DNA from: Nocardioides immobilis
Lineage (GTDB): Bacteria > Actinomycetota > Actinomycetes > Propionibacteriales > Nocardioidaceae
Reading direction: 5' to 3'
DNA: 45,849 nucleotides
Assembly: GCF_003515065.1 (NCBI RefSeq)
Contig: NZ_QXGH01000047.1
Location: 1 to 45,849, forward strand
The notes below the pieces were generated by a model, which searched no databases, was not told the origin of the DNA, and worked only from the letters and a program-made list of their open reading frames with translations. Positions 1 to 8,697 of this stretch are shown here, piece after piece (position 1 is the stretch's first letter; every line of letters begins with the position of its first letter). The position numbers were made by a program, and so were the translations under genes.

Positions 1-1
1 C

Positions 2-175
2 CACCAGGGCTACCAGCTACGCCAGCTCGGCCTCGGCACCTACCGGTGGACCACACCCCACGGCCTCGGCCGCCTCGTCACCACCACCGGCACCCGAAGA
101 TTCCAACCCCTCCAAGGCCCCGGAGACCTCCTCGGCGAGATCTACTACCCCGACAATTCCGCCGGCCTTCGATAG
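2..175 (+). CDS. C-terminal end of a probable DUF222/HNH-type protein (partial)
   Basis: The frame is open from the window edge to the TAG at 173-175, so only the last 57 residues are visible. The pattern of a Trp-Thr-Thr-Pro-His-Gly stretch followed by Leu-Val and Thr-Gly-Thr resembles the tail of DUF222 (13E12-like) proteins, which carry an HNH endonuclease motif just upstream and are abundant in Nocardioidaceae. The HNH core itself is outside the window, so the assignment rests on the tail only. Third codon positions are strongly G/C, which supports real coding. Confidence 0.5.
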   Translation, partial: HQGYQLRQLGLGTYRWTTPHGLGRLVTTTGTRRFQPLQGPGDLLGEIYYPDNSAGLR

Positions 176-196
176 CAGGCGTGCCATGCTCGGCGC

Positions 197-964
197 ATGG
201 ACGAGATGCCTCCCCCGTTGAAGCCGCTCCCCGAGAACTGGGAGCGGGCCCTGGTGATCGTGGCCCATCCCGACGACGTCGAGTACGGCGCAGCCGGCGC
301 GATCGCGCGCTGGACCGGTCAGGGCAAGAAGATCAACTACGTCATGGTGACGAGTGGCGAGGCCGGTATCGACGGCCTGCACCCCGAGGAGTGCCGGGCA
401 CTCCGTGAGGCCGAGGAGATCGAGTCCGCGCAGATCGTCGGCGTCGACAAGGTGGAGTTCCTCGGGTTCCCCGACGGAGTCCTGACCTACGGACTCGAGC
501 TGCGCGCCAAGGTGGCGAAGGCCGTGCGGCAGCACCAGCCCGAGATCGTGATCACCATCAACTTCCGCGAGATGTTCGGGCCGGGCGCGCTCAACCAGGC
601 CGACCACATCGTCGTCGGACGGGCCGTGCTCGACGGTGCACGCGACGCCGGCAACCGCTGGATCTTCCCCGAGCAGCTCTCCGACGAACCCGACGGGCTC
701 AAGCCGTGGGGTGGCGTCCGCGCGGTGTGGGCAGCCGGGTCACCGGAGTCCCGTCACGGCGTCGACGTCACCGACACCTTCGACGTCGGCGTCCAGTCCC
801 TCGAGGCGCACGAGGCCTACATCAAGGGCCTCGGCTGGGAGGGCTGGAGCGCGCAGGACTTCCTGGAGGGGATCCTGCGCCAGGGCGGCTCCCGGATGGG
901 TACGACGTACGCCGCGTCGTTCGAGGTCTACTCCCTCGTCTGGGGCGGAACCGACGAGGACTGA
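197..964 (+). CDS. PIG-L family deacetylase
   Basis: A 255-residue cytosolic protein with the AHPDD motif of the PIG-L/LmbE fold at residues 23-27, where the His and second Asp ligate zinc. A later NQADH segment near residue 133 supplies a further likely metal ligand. Family members hydrolyse N-acetylglucosamine-type amides; actinobacterial relatives include MshB and Mca of mycothiol metabolism. The substrate cannot be read from the sequence. ATG 197 is the first start giving the full fold; no strong ribosome binding site precedes it. The gene lies 33 bp before the next gene on the same strand. Confidence 0.9.
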   Translation: MDEMPPPLKPLPENWERALVIVAHPDDVEYGAAGAIARWTGQGKKINYVMVTSGEAGIDGLHPEECRALREAEEIESAQIVGVDKVEFLGFPDGVLTYGLELRAKVAKAVRQHQPEIVITINFREMFGPGALNQADHIVVGRAVLDGARDAGNRWIFPEQLSDEPDGLKPWGGVRAVWAAGSPESRHGVDVTDTFDVGVQSLEAHEAYIKGLGWEGWSAQDFLEGILRQGGSRMGTTYAASFEVYSLVWGGTDED

Positions 965-997
965 CTGAGGGCCGCAACCCACGGGTACCGCCCCGGC

Positions 998-1849
998 ATG
1001 GGTGGTGAGATCCGCGTCGGCATCTCCGGGTGGTCGTACGCCGGCTGGCGGGGCGACTTCTACCCGCGTGGGCTGCCGCAGCGGCAGGAGCTGACCTACG
1101 CCGCCGAGCGGATGGGCTCGGTCGAGATCAACGGGTCGTTCTACTCGCTGCAGCGGCCGTCGTCGTACCTCTCCTGGCGCGACGCCACTCCCCCGGCCTT
1201 CCTGTTCGCCGTCAAGGGCGGCCGGTTCATCACGCACATGAAGCGGCTCCGCGACATCGAGGCGCCGCTGGCGAACTTCTTCGCCTCCGGCGTCCTCGCC
1301 CTCGGCGACAAGCTGGGACCGGTCCTGTGGCAGCTCCCCGAGTCCGTGCAGTACGACGAAGCCGTGCTCGACCGGTTCTACCGACTCCTCCCCGACACCA
1401 CCGGCGAGGCAGCGGACCTCGCCGAGCGTCACGACGACCGGCTGTCCGGCGACCGGGTGTGGACCGACATCGATGCCGACCGGCGGCTGCGGCACGTGCT
1501 GGAGTTCCGGCACCGCAGCTTCTGCACCGACCAGGCGTTCGACCAGATGCGGGAGCACGGCATCGGTTGTGTCATCGCCGACGCCGCCGGCCGCTGGCCG
1601 CAGGCAGACGTGGTGACCACCGACGTGGTCTACGTGCGACTGCACGGCCACACCGAGCTCTACCGCAGCGGCTACGCACCGGCCTCGCTCGACAAGTGGG
1701 CCGACCGGTGCCGGGACTGGGTCGGCTCCGCCGACGTGTTCGTGTACTTCGACAACGACGCGCGCGGCCACGCGCCGTACGACGCGATGGCGCTAGCGGA
1801 CCGGCTGGGGTCCCTCGTCACGCTTTCTACCTGTCGAGCCTCTTCTTGA
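998..1849 (+). CDS. DUF72 (YecE-like) protein
   Basis: A 283-residue protein matching the DUF72/YecE family, a TIM-barrel-like fold. The typical N-terminal GISGWSY signature is followed by WRGDFYP, and a SFYS segment and FAVKG segment come in the usual order. The C-terminal YFDND motif is also present. The biochemical role of this family is not established. Its 3' end overlaps the convergent PlsC gene by 23 bp (1827-1849), so the two transcripts are antisense to each other at their tails. Confidence 0.9.
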   Translation: MGGEIRVGISGWSYAGWRGDFYPRGLPQRQELTYAAERMGSVEINGSFYSLQRPSSYLSWRDATPPAFLFAVKGGRFITHMKRLRDIEAPLANFFASGVLALGDKLGPVLWQLPESVQYDEAVLDRFYRLLPDTTGEAADLAERHDDRLSGDRVWTDIDADRRLRHVLEFRHRSFCTDQAFDQMREHGIGCVIADAAGRWPQADVVTTDVVYVRLHGHTELYRSGYAPASLDKWADRCRDWVGSADVFVYFDNDARGHAPYDAMALADRLGSLVTLSTCRASS

Positions 1850-2555
1850 CGACCCAGGCACCCAGGCCCAGCGCGGCCGCGCCGGCGGCGACCAGCCCGG
1901 CCCGGTTCTGCCAGCGGTGGTACTCCTCGGCGACCTGGGGCCAGGCCTCTCCGATCGCCGCGGCCGCGTCCTCCGGCGTCGCCTCGAGCCCCTCGACCGA
2001 GACCGGGGTCCCGAAGACCATCCGGACCTTGCGCGGCAGCGGCCAACGCCGCTTCTCGGTCCCCGTGATGGTGGCGGGCACGAGCGGCGCTCCGGCCTCG
2101 ATCGCCAGCCGGGCAGCACCCCGCTTCGGCGTACCAAGGCCCTCCTCGCGGACCCGGGTGCCCTCGGGGAAGAGCGCCAGTGCGTCACCACGGGCGAGGA
2201 TCGCGCGGGCGGTCTCCAGTGCCTCGGCGTCGGACTCGCCGCGCCGGACCGGGAATGCGCCCAGCCGCAGGAAGATCGGTGCCATCGGACCGTCGAAGTG
2301 CTCGGCCTTGCCCATGAAGTGAACGGGGCGGCGGAGCACGATGGCGACGAAGAACGGGTCCCAGAAGCTCTTGTGGTTGGGCACGATGACGACCGGGCCC
2401 TTCTTCGGGACGTTCTTCGTGCCGGTCGCGGTGAAGCCGCAGACGATCCGGAAGATCAGGGCGGCGGTGTACTTCACGATCAGGTACAGCGGTCCGCTGA
2501 CCCCCTTCTCGCGCGCGATCCGGTGGGCTTCCTCGTTGGTCGTCACGTCGGCCAT
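1827..2555 (-). CDS. 1-acylglycerol-3-phosphate O-acyltransferase (PlsC-like)
   Basis: A 242-residue membrane-associated acyltransferase. The catalytic block NHKSFWD (NHx4D) is near residue 61 and the glycerophosphate-binding FPEGTR near residue 134. A hydrophobic N-terminal stretch and a C-terminal anchor (about residues 217-236) ending in basic residues suggest membrane attachment. It would acylate lysophosphatidate or a related acceptor in phospholipid synthesis; the exact acceptor is not visible. It lies 47 bp downstream of the LytR-CpsA-Psr gene on the same strand, so the two are likely co-transcribed. Confidence 0.9.
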   Translation of the reverse strand: MADVTTNEEAHRIAREKGVSGPLYLIVKYTAALIFRIVCGFTATGTKNVPKKGPVVIVPNHKSFWDPFFVAIVLRRPVHFMGKAEHFDGPMAPIFLRLGAFPVRRGESDAEALETARAILARGDALALFPEGTRVREEGLGTPKRGAARLAIEAGAPLVPATITGTEKRRWPLPRKVRMVFGTPVSVEGLEATPEDAAAAIGEAWPQVAEEYHRWQNRAGLVAAGAAALGLGAWVVKKRLDR

Positions 2556-2602
2556 CTTGGCGCGCGACCGGCGACGGGGGCTACGAACGCGCCGGGCCGA
2601 CG

Positions 2603-4318
2603 TCAGTAGCCGTCGGCGGCGATCGCGTCCTCGACCGTCTCGCCGGTCGGCTGGTAGGAGCAGGCGTCCTCGGGATCGTCAGCCGGGTCCCGCTCACCCG
2701 AGCCGTGCTTCTTGGGCGGCGGGTCGAGAGAACGCTCGACGATGTCGTGCATCCACTCGAAGTCGGGGTCGGCCGAGCTGAACTCCTCCGACGAGCGGAA
2801 CACCACCGACTTCACCTTGGCGTCCTTGACCTTGAGGGCCAGGTCGACGAACGCCGACGCCAGCTCGCGAGGGATGTCGGTGTAGACGATCTCCTCGCCG
2901 GCCTTGAGCAGGTCGAGGTACTGCACGAGCAGCGTCGCGGGGTCGGCGGCCTCGACGATCGCGTCGACCATGCAGCGCTGCCGCTCCATCCGCTCGTAGT
3001 CGTCGGAGCCCCAGCGCCCGCGGGCGAACCACAGCGCGTGGAAGCCGTCGAGGTGCTGGTCCGGGCCCGGAGCGAGGTAGTCGTCCGGCGGGATCCCCGC
3101 GGAGGTGTCGCCACCGATCGCGATCGGCTCGTTGATGTTGACCGTCACGCCGTCCATGGCGTCGACGATCTCCTTGAACCCCTCGAGGTTGACGAGCACG
3201 TAGTACTCGACCGGGATCCCGAGGGAGCCCTCCACGGCCTGCTTGATCGCGTCCGCGCCCTCGTTGTGGCTCTTGCCGAGGACACCCGGGTGCAGCGCGG
3301 GGATGTTGCGATAGATCGCGTTGAGCATGTACTCGCCGTTGGCGGGGTCGCCGTCGGAGAAGCCGTAGGGGTAGAGCTCCTGCAGCGGGCTGCCCTCGGG
3401 GAACTGGGCGTTGGCCATGTTGCGCGGCAGGCTGAACGTGACCGACTTGCCGGTCTCGGTGTCCATGCTGAGCAGGATCATGCTGTCCGTCCGGACGCCG
3501 TCGCGGCCCTCGCTGCCGTCGCCGCCGAGGAGCAGCACGTTGACCCGCTCGCGGCCGCCGAACGGGTCCTCCGCCGTCACGTCGTCGGGCGTCGTCGCCA
3601 CCTCGTTGTCGTCGAAGACGTTGTCGACGAAGTCGGCGGTCGCCAGCGCGTACTGCGCACCTCGCAGCACCGGCGCTGCCACCACCAGGCAGATCACGAC
3701 GACCGCGACGTTGCCGACGGCGGTGTGCCAGCGCGGGCGGTCGCGGGGTCGCACCAGTCGGTACGACGTCCACACGACAGCGAGCCAGATCAGTAGCAAC
3801 ACCACCACGACCGCAACGATCCGGGGCAGGTTGGCGTCGAAGGCCAGGTCCACCGCGCGGGTGCGGGCTGTGGCCAGGTCCAGGTCACGGCCGAAGTACC
3901 AGATCACCCCGCCGAAGATCGCCGCCCAGCCGAGCAGGACGACCCAGCCGGCGAGCCGCCGTCGTGCATAGAGGTAGCCGATGCCCGGGACCACGGCGGT
4001 GACGAACGTGATTCCGAGCGTGCCCGGCAGTCCCTTGGTACGACGCTCCGCCGGCCGCAGTGCGCGTCGCCCACCACGCGCGCGCTCACCGGCGGCCCCG
4101 CGCTCGACCGGGACGGGCTCCGGGACGCGCTCCGGGACGCGCTCCGGGGCGCGCTCGACGGGGGCGCGAACGACCGGGTTGTTGTCAGGTCGAAGGGCGC
4201 GCTTGCCGCCGTACGCGCTGGCGGCGCGCTGCCGGCGACGGTCGCCTCGCGTCTGCCGGACAGACCGGGACGCGCGTCGAGCGCCGCCCGGGCGCCCGGG
4301 GCTCGCCGTACCGGCCAT
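2603..4318 (-). CDS. LytR-CpsA-Psr (LCP) family protein
   Basis: A 571-residue envelope protein. The N-terminal ~110 residues are basic and proline-rich, with VPEPVP-type repeats. About four hydrophobic segments follow, then an extracytoplasmic LCP domain from about residue 255 (VNVLLLGGDG, then RTDSMILLS, then a SLPRN motif). LCP enzymes attach secondary polymers such as teichoic acids or arabinogalactan to peptidoglycan. I chose ATG 4318 because a GAGAGG lies about 5 bases upstream; the frame stays open further upstream to 4420 without a comparable site. Several membrane segments before the LCP domain are unusual, because many LCP proteins have one. Confidence 0.88.
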   Translation of the reverse strand: MAGTASPGRPGGARRASRSVRQTRGDRRRQRAASAYGGKRALRPDNNPVVRAPVERAPERVPERVPEPVPVERGAAGERARGGRRALRPAERRTKGLPGTLGITFVTAVVPGIGYLYARRRLAGWVVLLGWAAIFGGVIWYFGRDLDLATARTRAVDLAFDANLPRIVAVVVVLLLIWLAVVWTSYRLVRPRDRPRWHTAVGNVAVVVICLVVAAPVLRGAQYALATADFVDNVFDDNEVATTPDDVTAEDPFGGRERVNVLLLGGDGSEGRDGVRTDSMILLSMDTETGKSVTFSLPRNMANAQFPEGSPLQELYPYGFSDGDPANGEYMLNAIYRNIPALHPGVLGKSHNEGADAIKQAVEGSLGIPVEYYVLVNLEGFKEIVDAMDGVTVNINEPIAIGGDTSAGIPPDDYLAPGPDQHLDGFHALWFARGRWGSDDYERMERQRCMVDAIVEAADPATLLVQYLDLLKAGEEIVYTDIPRELASAFVDLALKVKDAKVKSVVFRSSEEFSSADPDFEWMHDIVERSLDPPPKKHGSGERDPADDPEDACSYQPTGETVEDAIAADGY

Positions 4319-4416
4319 CCGTACCTCTCGCAACAGACGCGGGAGAGCCCCCACGCCCTCCGCGACCCGATCCCCACCGAATTCCGACCCAGTATCGCCA
4401 CGCCGAGCCCGTGACG

Positions 4417-5427
4417 TCACATCGGTGGCAGGTGTCCCACCGGCGGATCAGCCACGAGGGTACCCAGCCAGTCCGCTGGAGCCGAGCCGTACTCCGACCT
4501 CTCGACGGGTGTCATCGTCATGACGCACCGCCGCCACGACTCGATCCGCGCCAGCCGGCCGAGCTGGAGCGCGGCCGGGAGAGCCGCCCGCAGCGCGCGC
4601 GCCGGCACCAGGTCGGACCACACCTCGAGCGCCGCGTCGGCGATCCGCCGGAGCCGCAGGTCGTCCGGACCGGCGCCGAACTCGTGCGCGCTCGCGTTGA
4701 GCGGGATGAGCAACGCGCCGAGCGGCTCGGCGATGACGGCGTCGCCGAAGTCGAAGAAGCGCAGCGGGATCTCGGGCCCGTTGGTCGCCACCACGTTGGC
4801 CGTGTGCAGGTCGTTGTGGTTGAGGGTCAGCGGGAGGTCCAGCTCGGCCACCTGGTCCGACCAGCGCTCGATGGCCGGGAGCAACGCCCGGAGCCGTCCG
4901 ACGACCTCCTCGGGCACCCGACGCGGGTCGCCCGCCGGCAGCGCCCCGAGGCGCCCGATCGCGTCGCCGACGTACGTCGTCGCGCACTCCGGCAGCATCT
5001 GGGTCAGCCCGAGGTCCTCCGAACGCGGCACCACGGCGCGCTGCAGCTGCGCGGCATCGCGGACGATCCGGGACCAGAGGTCGACGTCCTGGTCGACACC
5101 GCGCTCGGACAGCGTGTGCCCCAGGTCGGCGGTGAGCAGCAGGTCGCGGCCGGCATCGGCAGCCACCACGGGTACGACGTAGTCCGGTGCGATCTGCGCC
5201 AGTGCCGACACGAGCCGGGCCTCGTGCGCCTGGCCCGGGCAGTTCTGCTTCGCGAAGTAGATCCGGCCGTCCGCCTCGGCCCGCCACACGGTGGACCACG
5301 GCCGGATCTTCACCGGTTCGAACACCGTGGGCTCGCCGACCGCGGAGACGACGAACTCACGGAGCTCCTCCCGGAACTCCGCGGTCTTCCAGACGGCGCT
5401 CGTCCACGCGCGGCCACCGGTCGTCAT
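4417..5427 (-). CDS. Aminoglycoside phosphotransferase-like kinase
   Basis: A 336-residue protein with the APH/choline kinase fold. The Brenner-type catalytic motif HNDLHTAN is near residue 205 and the Mg-binding DFGD near 225. A glycine-poor N-terminal lobe contains KQNCPG with the presumed ATP-contacting Lys. The substrate is unknown; such genes in actinobacteria are often housekeeping small-molecule kinases rather than resistance genes. The start at 5427 is supported by GGAGG about 10 bases upstream; the open frame continues beyond it but without family similarity. Confidence 0.85.
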   Translation of the reverse strand: MTTGGRAWTSAVWKTAEFREELREFVVSAVGEPTVFEPVKIRPWSTVWRAEADGRIYFAKQNCPGQAHEARLVSALAQIAPDYVVPVVAADAGRDLLLTADLGHTLSERGVDQDVDLWSRIVRDAAQLQRAVVPRSEDLGLTQMLPECATTYVGDAIGRLGALPAGDPRRVPEEVVGRLRALLPAIERWSDQVAELDLPLTLNHNDLHTANVVATNGPEIPLRFFDFGDAVIAEPLGALLIPLNASAHEFGAGPDDLRLRRIADAALEVWSDLVPARALRAALPAALQLGRLARIESWRRCVMTMTPVERSEYGSAPADWLGTLVADPPVGHLPPM

Positions 5428-5646
5428 GGAGCGAAGCCTCCACCCGCCACTCCCCCGAGCGCTACCGGGTTTCGGTGGGGACCACTCGCCCCAGCGACTC
5501 CCCCGAGTCCCTGACCCTGCTGCTGGCGCTGCGCTCCAGCCTGGCGCTGTGGCGGGCCGGTCACCTGGAGGAGCGCGCCGACGGGGCGTGACCCAACGCA
5601 CCTCGGTGGCGGGAACGACACGCCCGACCGGCCCTGTTGCCTCTGC

Positions 5647-6492
5647 ATGACCCGCGCCCGCTCTGACGCCTCCCGCATCCTGTCCCGAGGACGGCTGGCG
5701 TACGTCGCCATCGACGTCGGGACCGGGCCACTCGTCACCCCGGTGCTGTACGGCGCCCTCGGGGAGGACCTGTGGTTCGTGACCAACCGTCAGGCGCTCA
5801 AGGCGCGGGTGCTCGCTCGGCGGCCGGCGGCCGGCTGGGTGGTCAGCGGCGACGACAGCTCCGTCGTGGCGGCCGGCGAGGCGCAGCTCTTCTCGCTGTC
5901 GGACCCGCGCGCGGCACTCGCGCGGGTGGCGGAGCTCGCGCACGCACCGGCGGCGCTGGTGTCCTGGGCGAAGCGGAACCCGCGCCAGGTCGCGGGATTC
6001 CTCGGTGACTCAGTGGTGCGCCCGAGCCGGGCGCTGCCGCAGGACGTCGTACTCGTGCGGCTGCGGCCGACGGCGTCGGTGGTCGTCGACCGGCCGGCGC
6101 ACGTCGAAGACGCGGAGGTCAGCCCGGCGGTGACGTCGGCGCTCCCGGAGGCGCTCGCGCACCTGCCGGCGACCCCGTACGGCGTGCTCGGCCTGGTCAC
6201 GCCGCAGGGACCGCTCGCCCTTCCGATCGCCTGGGACGGCACGACCGCGACCCTCCCTGACCAGGTCGCCGACCTGGTCCGCGATGCCGGGCCCAGCGTG
6301 TGCGTCACCTTCGACGACCCCGTGCGCAACCGACCGACCCAGCAGCGCGGCGTCGTCCTCCGCGGTTCGGGTGGGCCGGTCCTGGCCGGCACGAGCACCG
6401 GGTGGGCGGTCGACGCCACCCGCATCACCTACTGGGACGGCTTCGACACCCGCACGGTCACGCTCACGCGCGAGCCGGTGCCGACGCCCTGA
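5647..6492 (+). CDS. Pyridoxamine 5'-phosphate oxidase-like split-barrel protein
   Basis: A 281-residue protein beginning with the SRGRLAYVAID pattern seen at the start of the FMN-binding split-barrel fold. A second, weaker half (TPYGVLGLVTPQGPLALPI, about residues 177-195) suggests a duplicated barrel. Family members bind flavin, F420 or heme; no defining ligand motif is visible here, so function stays open. A strong hairpin terminator follows within 20 bp. Confidence 0.65.
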   Translation: MTRARSDASRILSRGRLAYVAIDVGTGPLVTPVLYGALGEDLWFVTNRQALKARVLARRPAAGWVVSGDDSSVVAAGEAQLFSLSDPRAALARVAELAHAPAALVSWAKRNPRQVAGFLGDSVVRPSRALPQDVVLVRLRPTASVVVDRPAHVEDAEVSPAVTSALPEALAHLPATPYGVLGLVTPQGPLALPIAWDGTTATLPDQVADLVRDAGPSVCVTFDDPVRNRPTQQRGVVLRGSGGPVLAGTSTGWAVDATRITYWDGFDTRTVTLTREPVPTP

Positions 6493-6510
6493 AACGGCCC
6501 TGATACGACG

Positions 6511-6545
6511 AACCCCGCCCGATCTCGATGAGGTCGGGCGGGGTT
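6511..6545. terminator. Intrinsic terminator, bidirectional
   Basis: Perfect 12-bp arms, AACCCCGCCCGA at 6511-6522 and its complement at 6534-6545, with an 11-base loop. It lies between the convergent split-barrel gene and the phytase-like gene and could serve both strands. Confidence 0.85.
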
Positions 6546-6586
6546 CTGTGGCAGGCTTTGGGACGTTGCGGTCCGGTGTGCGAGCA

Positions 6587-7846
6587 TCAGCCGCTCGGCA
6601 GCAGGCGCCGGTCTACCTTGAGCGGCGCGGCGAGCCGGATCTCGAGGTACTCGTTGACGTCCGGTACGTCGGCACCGCGGCCACCGACGGCCGGGAAGTT
6701 GTTGTCGTTCATGACCGCGATGGTCTGCGCGTCGACGATCTCGACGTCCTCGATGGTGACGTAGGGGAAGGTGAAGACCTCACCGAAGCCGCCGAGTCGG
6801 TCCGGGTTGCGCACATTCATCAGGTCCACCAGCAGAGTCTTCTCGACGTAGCCGTCGCCGTCTTCGTCGGACAGGTCCACCAGGTAGATCCGCTTGAACG
6901 CCGCTGTCGAGCCCTGCAGGTTGTCCCGCTCGATCACCAGCGCCTGGTGGCCGTTGATCATGATGAAGTCTCCGAGCGCGTTCGCTGCGGACTCCATGCG
7001 GTACCGCAGGAAGCCGTTCTCGAATACTCCGCTCACCACGGTGTAGATCCTCAGGTCTGCGTCTAGTCCGGCGGCCTTGTCCTCCGCGGTTGATCCCTCC
7101 AGCATCGGGTGCAGGACCCGACCGTTGGGCGCGATCGCCAGGCCTTCGTAGCCCTTGCTGTTGGCCAGGTTCGGGGTCGCGCCGCCGAGCGTGGGGTTGG
7201 ACGGCGACATCACACCCGGCGTGGGGACGGGCGGCTGGAGCAGCTCGCCTTGGTCGTTGGTGTGGAGCAGGTAGGGCCCGAACTCCTCGCCGAACCAGAA
7301 CGTCCCGTCCGCCGCAATCTGCATCGACTCCGGGTCGAAGTCCCAGCCGGTCAGGATCCGGTCGCGCGACGGGCACGCGTAGCCCGCCGGCAGCGAAGCG
7401 GCCGACGTACAACCGCCGTCCCGCCAGATTGGCCATGGGATGTGGCGATCGGGGTCGCTGAGGTTGAAGGCGAGGCCCTCGTACGACGTAACGCCGGTCT
7501 CCCCGGCTGGCCGGACCCGGTGCACCGCGAGTTCGAAGTCGGCGCTGTTGGCCTTCGCCCCGAAGCCGTTGTCGCTCATCACGAGGTAGCTGCCGTCGGC
7601 GAGTGCGTGGGTGCCGGAGAAGCCCTGGACCGGTTGACCCGGGTACGGAGCCGGCACGGCAGCGTTGCCCGTCGTCCAGTGGCCGCTGGACGCGCTGCCG
7701 GGGACGTAGGTCTGGGTCGGCAGCATCGACCAGCCGACGAGCGTGGCGTCGGAAGGGTCGGGGCTGGTCGGCGCGGCCGCTCGAGCGGTCGAGACGAGAG
7801 CGATCGGCATGAGCGCGGCGGCGATGAGGATCCCGGGCTTGTTCAC
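6587..7846 (-). CDS. Exported esterase-like activity of phytase family protein
   Basis: A 419-residue exported protein. Residues 1-23 form a signal peptide ending at ARA. The mature part has the phytase-like/DUF839-type propeller signature (FSGTHALADGSYLVMSDNGF, then GEEFGPYLL, then KGYEGLAIAPNGR), proposed to act on phosphate esters such as phytate. I prefer GTG 7846 over the in-frame GTG 7855 because a GAGG lies 8 bases before the former. A pair of PHO-box-like units lies just upstream. It is divergent from the ArsR-fusion gene. Confidence 0.85.
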   Translation of the reverse strand: MNKPGILIAAALMPIALVSTARAAAPTSPDPSDATLVGWSMLPTQTYVPGSASSGHWTTGNAAVPAPYPGQPVQGFSGTHALADGSYLVMSDNGFGAKANSADFELAVHRVRPAGETGVTSYEGLAFNLSDPDRHIPWPIWRDGGCTSAASLPAGYACPSRDRILTGWDFDPESMQIAADGTFWFGEEFGPYLLHTNDQGELLQPPVPTPGVMSPSNPTLGGATPNLANSKGYEGLAIAPNGRVLHPMLEGSTAEDKAAGLDADLRIYTVVSGVFENGFLRYRMESAANALGDFIMINGHQALVIERDNLQGSTAAFKRIYLVDLSDEDGDGYVEKTLLVDLMNVRNPDRLGGFGEVFTFPYVTIEDVEIVDAQTIAVMNDNNFPAVGGRGADVPDVNEYLEIRLAAPLKVDRRLLPSG

Positions 7847-7864
7847 GTGCGCCACCTCATCGGA

Positions 7865-7886
7865 GATCGGTGACCTCGGGATGAAC
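7865..7886 (-). promoter_or_regulatory. PHO-box-like pair of 11-bp units before the phytase-like gene
   Basis: On the minus strand the sequence reads GTTCATCCCGA followed directly by GGTCACCGATC. Both fit the Streptomyces PhoP direct-repeat pattern, where each 11-bp unit begins with G(G/T)TCA plus pyrimidines. The pair ends only 18 bp before the chosen GTG, unusually close for an activator site. Either the transcript starts within what I call the gene, or the site works differently. It is a prediction from pattern only. Confidence 0.45.
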
Positions 7887-7953
7887 GGCGCCTGTCAGGT
7901 CGAGGATGTCGTTGTGGCATCCCGCCGGACAGGTGTTGCTCACGGGCGTCATC

Positions 7954-7982
7954 TTGACGACGCAGAATCACTCAGTCAAACT
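7954..7982 (+). promoter_or_regulatory. Predicted leaderless promoter of the ArsR-fusion gene
   Basis: A TTGACG -35 (7954-7959), 17-bp spacer and CAAACT -10 (7977-7982) would start transcription at about 7989-7990, exactly at the ATG. No ribosome binding site precedes that ATG, which is consistent with a leaderless mRNA. Confidence 0.5.
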
Positions 7983-8005
7983 TGCCTCAATGGACACTGA
8001 GGCAA
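7982..8005 (+). promoter_or_regulatory. Inverted-repeat operator over the start codon
   Basis: Perfect 8-bp arms TTGCCTCA (7982-7989) and TGAGGCAA (7998-8005) with an 8-bp spacer that contains the ATG at 7990. The position overlaps the predicted -10 and the transcript start, so a bound ArsR dimer would block initiation. Autoregulation is inferred from family habit. Confidence 0.6.
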
Positions 8006-8664
8006 TGGGGTCGGTCGAGCATCGTGCAGCGGTACACGCTGCGCTCGCCGACACCACGCGGCTCCGGATTGTCGACTTGATCTCGGTCAGCGACTTGTCG
8101 GCCTCCGAGATCGGCGCGCGCGTCGGCGTCGCGTCGAACCTGCTCGCCCACCACCTGCGGGCCCTGGAGGGCGTAGGTCTCATCACTCGGCGCACGTCCG
8201 AGGGCGATCGACGGCGCAGCTACCTGCGCCTGGTCCCTGCCGTGCTCGAGTCCCTCGACCCGCGGCCGCTCGCCGTACCCGACCGCGTGGTCTTCGTGTG
8301 TACGGCGAACAGCGCCCGTTCACACCTCGCCGCAGCGCTGTGGCGCCGGACCAGCGCGATCCCCGCAGCGAGCGCAGGCACACACCCAGCGGCGGTGATC
8401 CACCCGGGTGCGGTCGCGGTGGCCGGCCGGCGTGCGCTTCCGCTCCCTCGTCGTCGACCGCGCGCAGCCGAAGAGGTGCTCGCGGACGGCGACCTCATCG
8501 TCACCGTGTGCGATCGCGCGCACGAGGAGCTCAGTGGCGTCGCCGGCCTGCACTGGTCGGTGCCCGACCCGGTCGCTCCGGGCACCGAGGCGGCGTTCGA
8601 TGCGGCCTTCGACGAACTCGCAGAACGGGTCGCGGCTCTCGAGCCACACCTCCGAACAGCCTGA
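7990..8664 (+). CDS. ArsR-type repressor fused to a low-molecular-weight phosphatase/arsenate reductase domain
   Basis: A 224-residue two-domain protein. Residues about 8-80 form a winged-helix ArsR domain (TTRLRIVDLI, SEIGARVGVASNLLAHHLRAL). Residues about 96-220 form an LMWP fold with the P-loop CTANSARS (CX5R plus S) near residue 101 and a DPV segment near 190 that supplies the general acid Asp. Such fusions couple arsenic sensing with reductase-like chemistry; whether the C-terminal domain is active is unknown. ATG 7990 is preferred; ATG 8005 is in frame and would leave the palindrome outside the gene. The arsenate reductase gene follows 33 bp later. Confidence 0.85.
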   Translation: MDTEAMGSVEHRAAVHAALADTTRLRIVDLISVSDLSASEIGARVGVASNLLAHHLRALEGVGLITRRTSEGDRRRSYLRLVPAVLESLDPRPLAVPDRVVFVCTANSARSHLAAALWRRTSAIPAASAGTHPAAVIHPGAVAVAGRRALPLPRRRPRAAEEVLADGDLIVTVCDRAHEELSGVAGLHWSVPDPVAPGTEAAFDAAFDELAERVAALEPHLRTA

Positions 8665-8697
8665 CCAACCTCCACCTCATCCGGAAGGGGCTCACCG

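Noticed and set aside
4417..4670. Resistance gene reading of the APH-like kinase
   Set aside because: The fold is shared by many housekeeping kinases and no drug-specific motif or mobile context is present.
5475..5591. Small plus-strand ORF with G/C-rich third positions between divergent genes
   Set aside because: No ribosome binding site and no recognised family; overlaps the upstream region of the kinase gene. It could be a relic, but I cannot support a gene.
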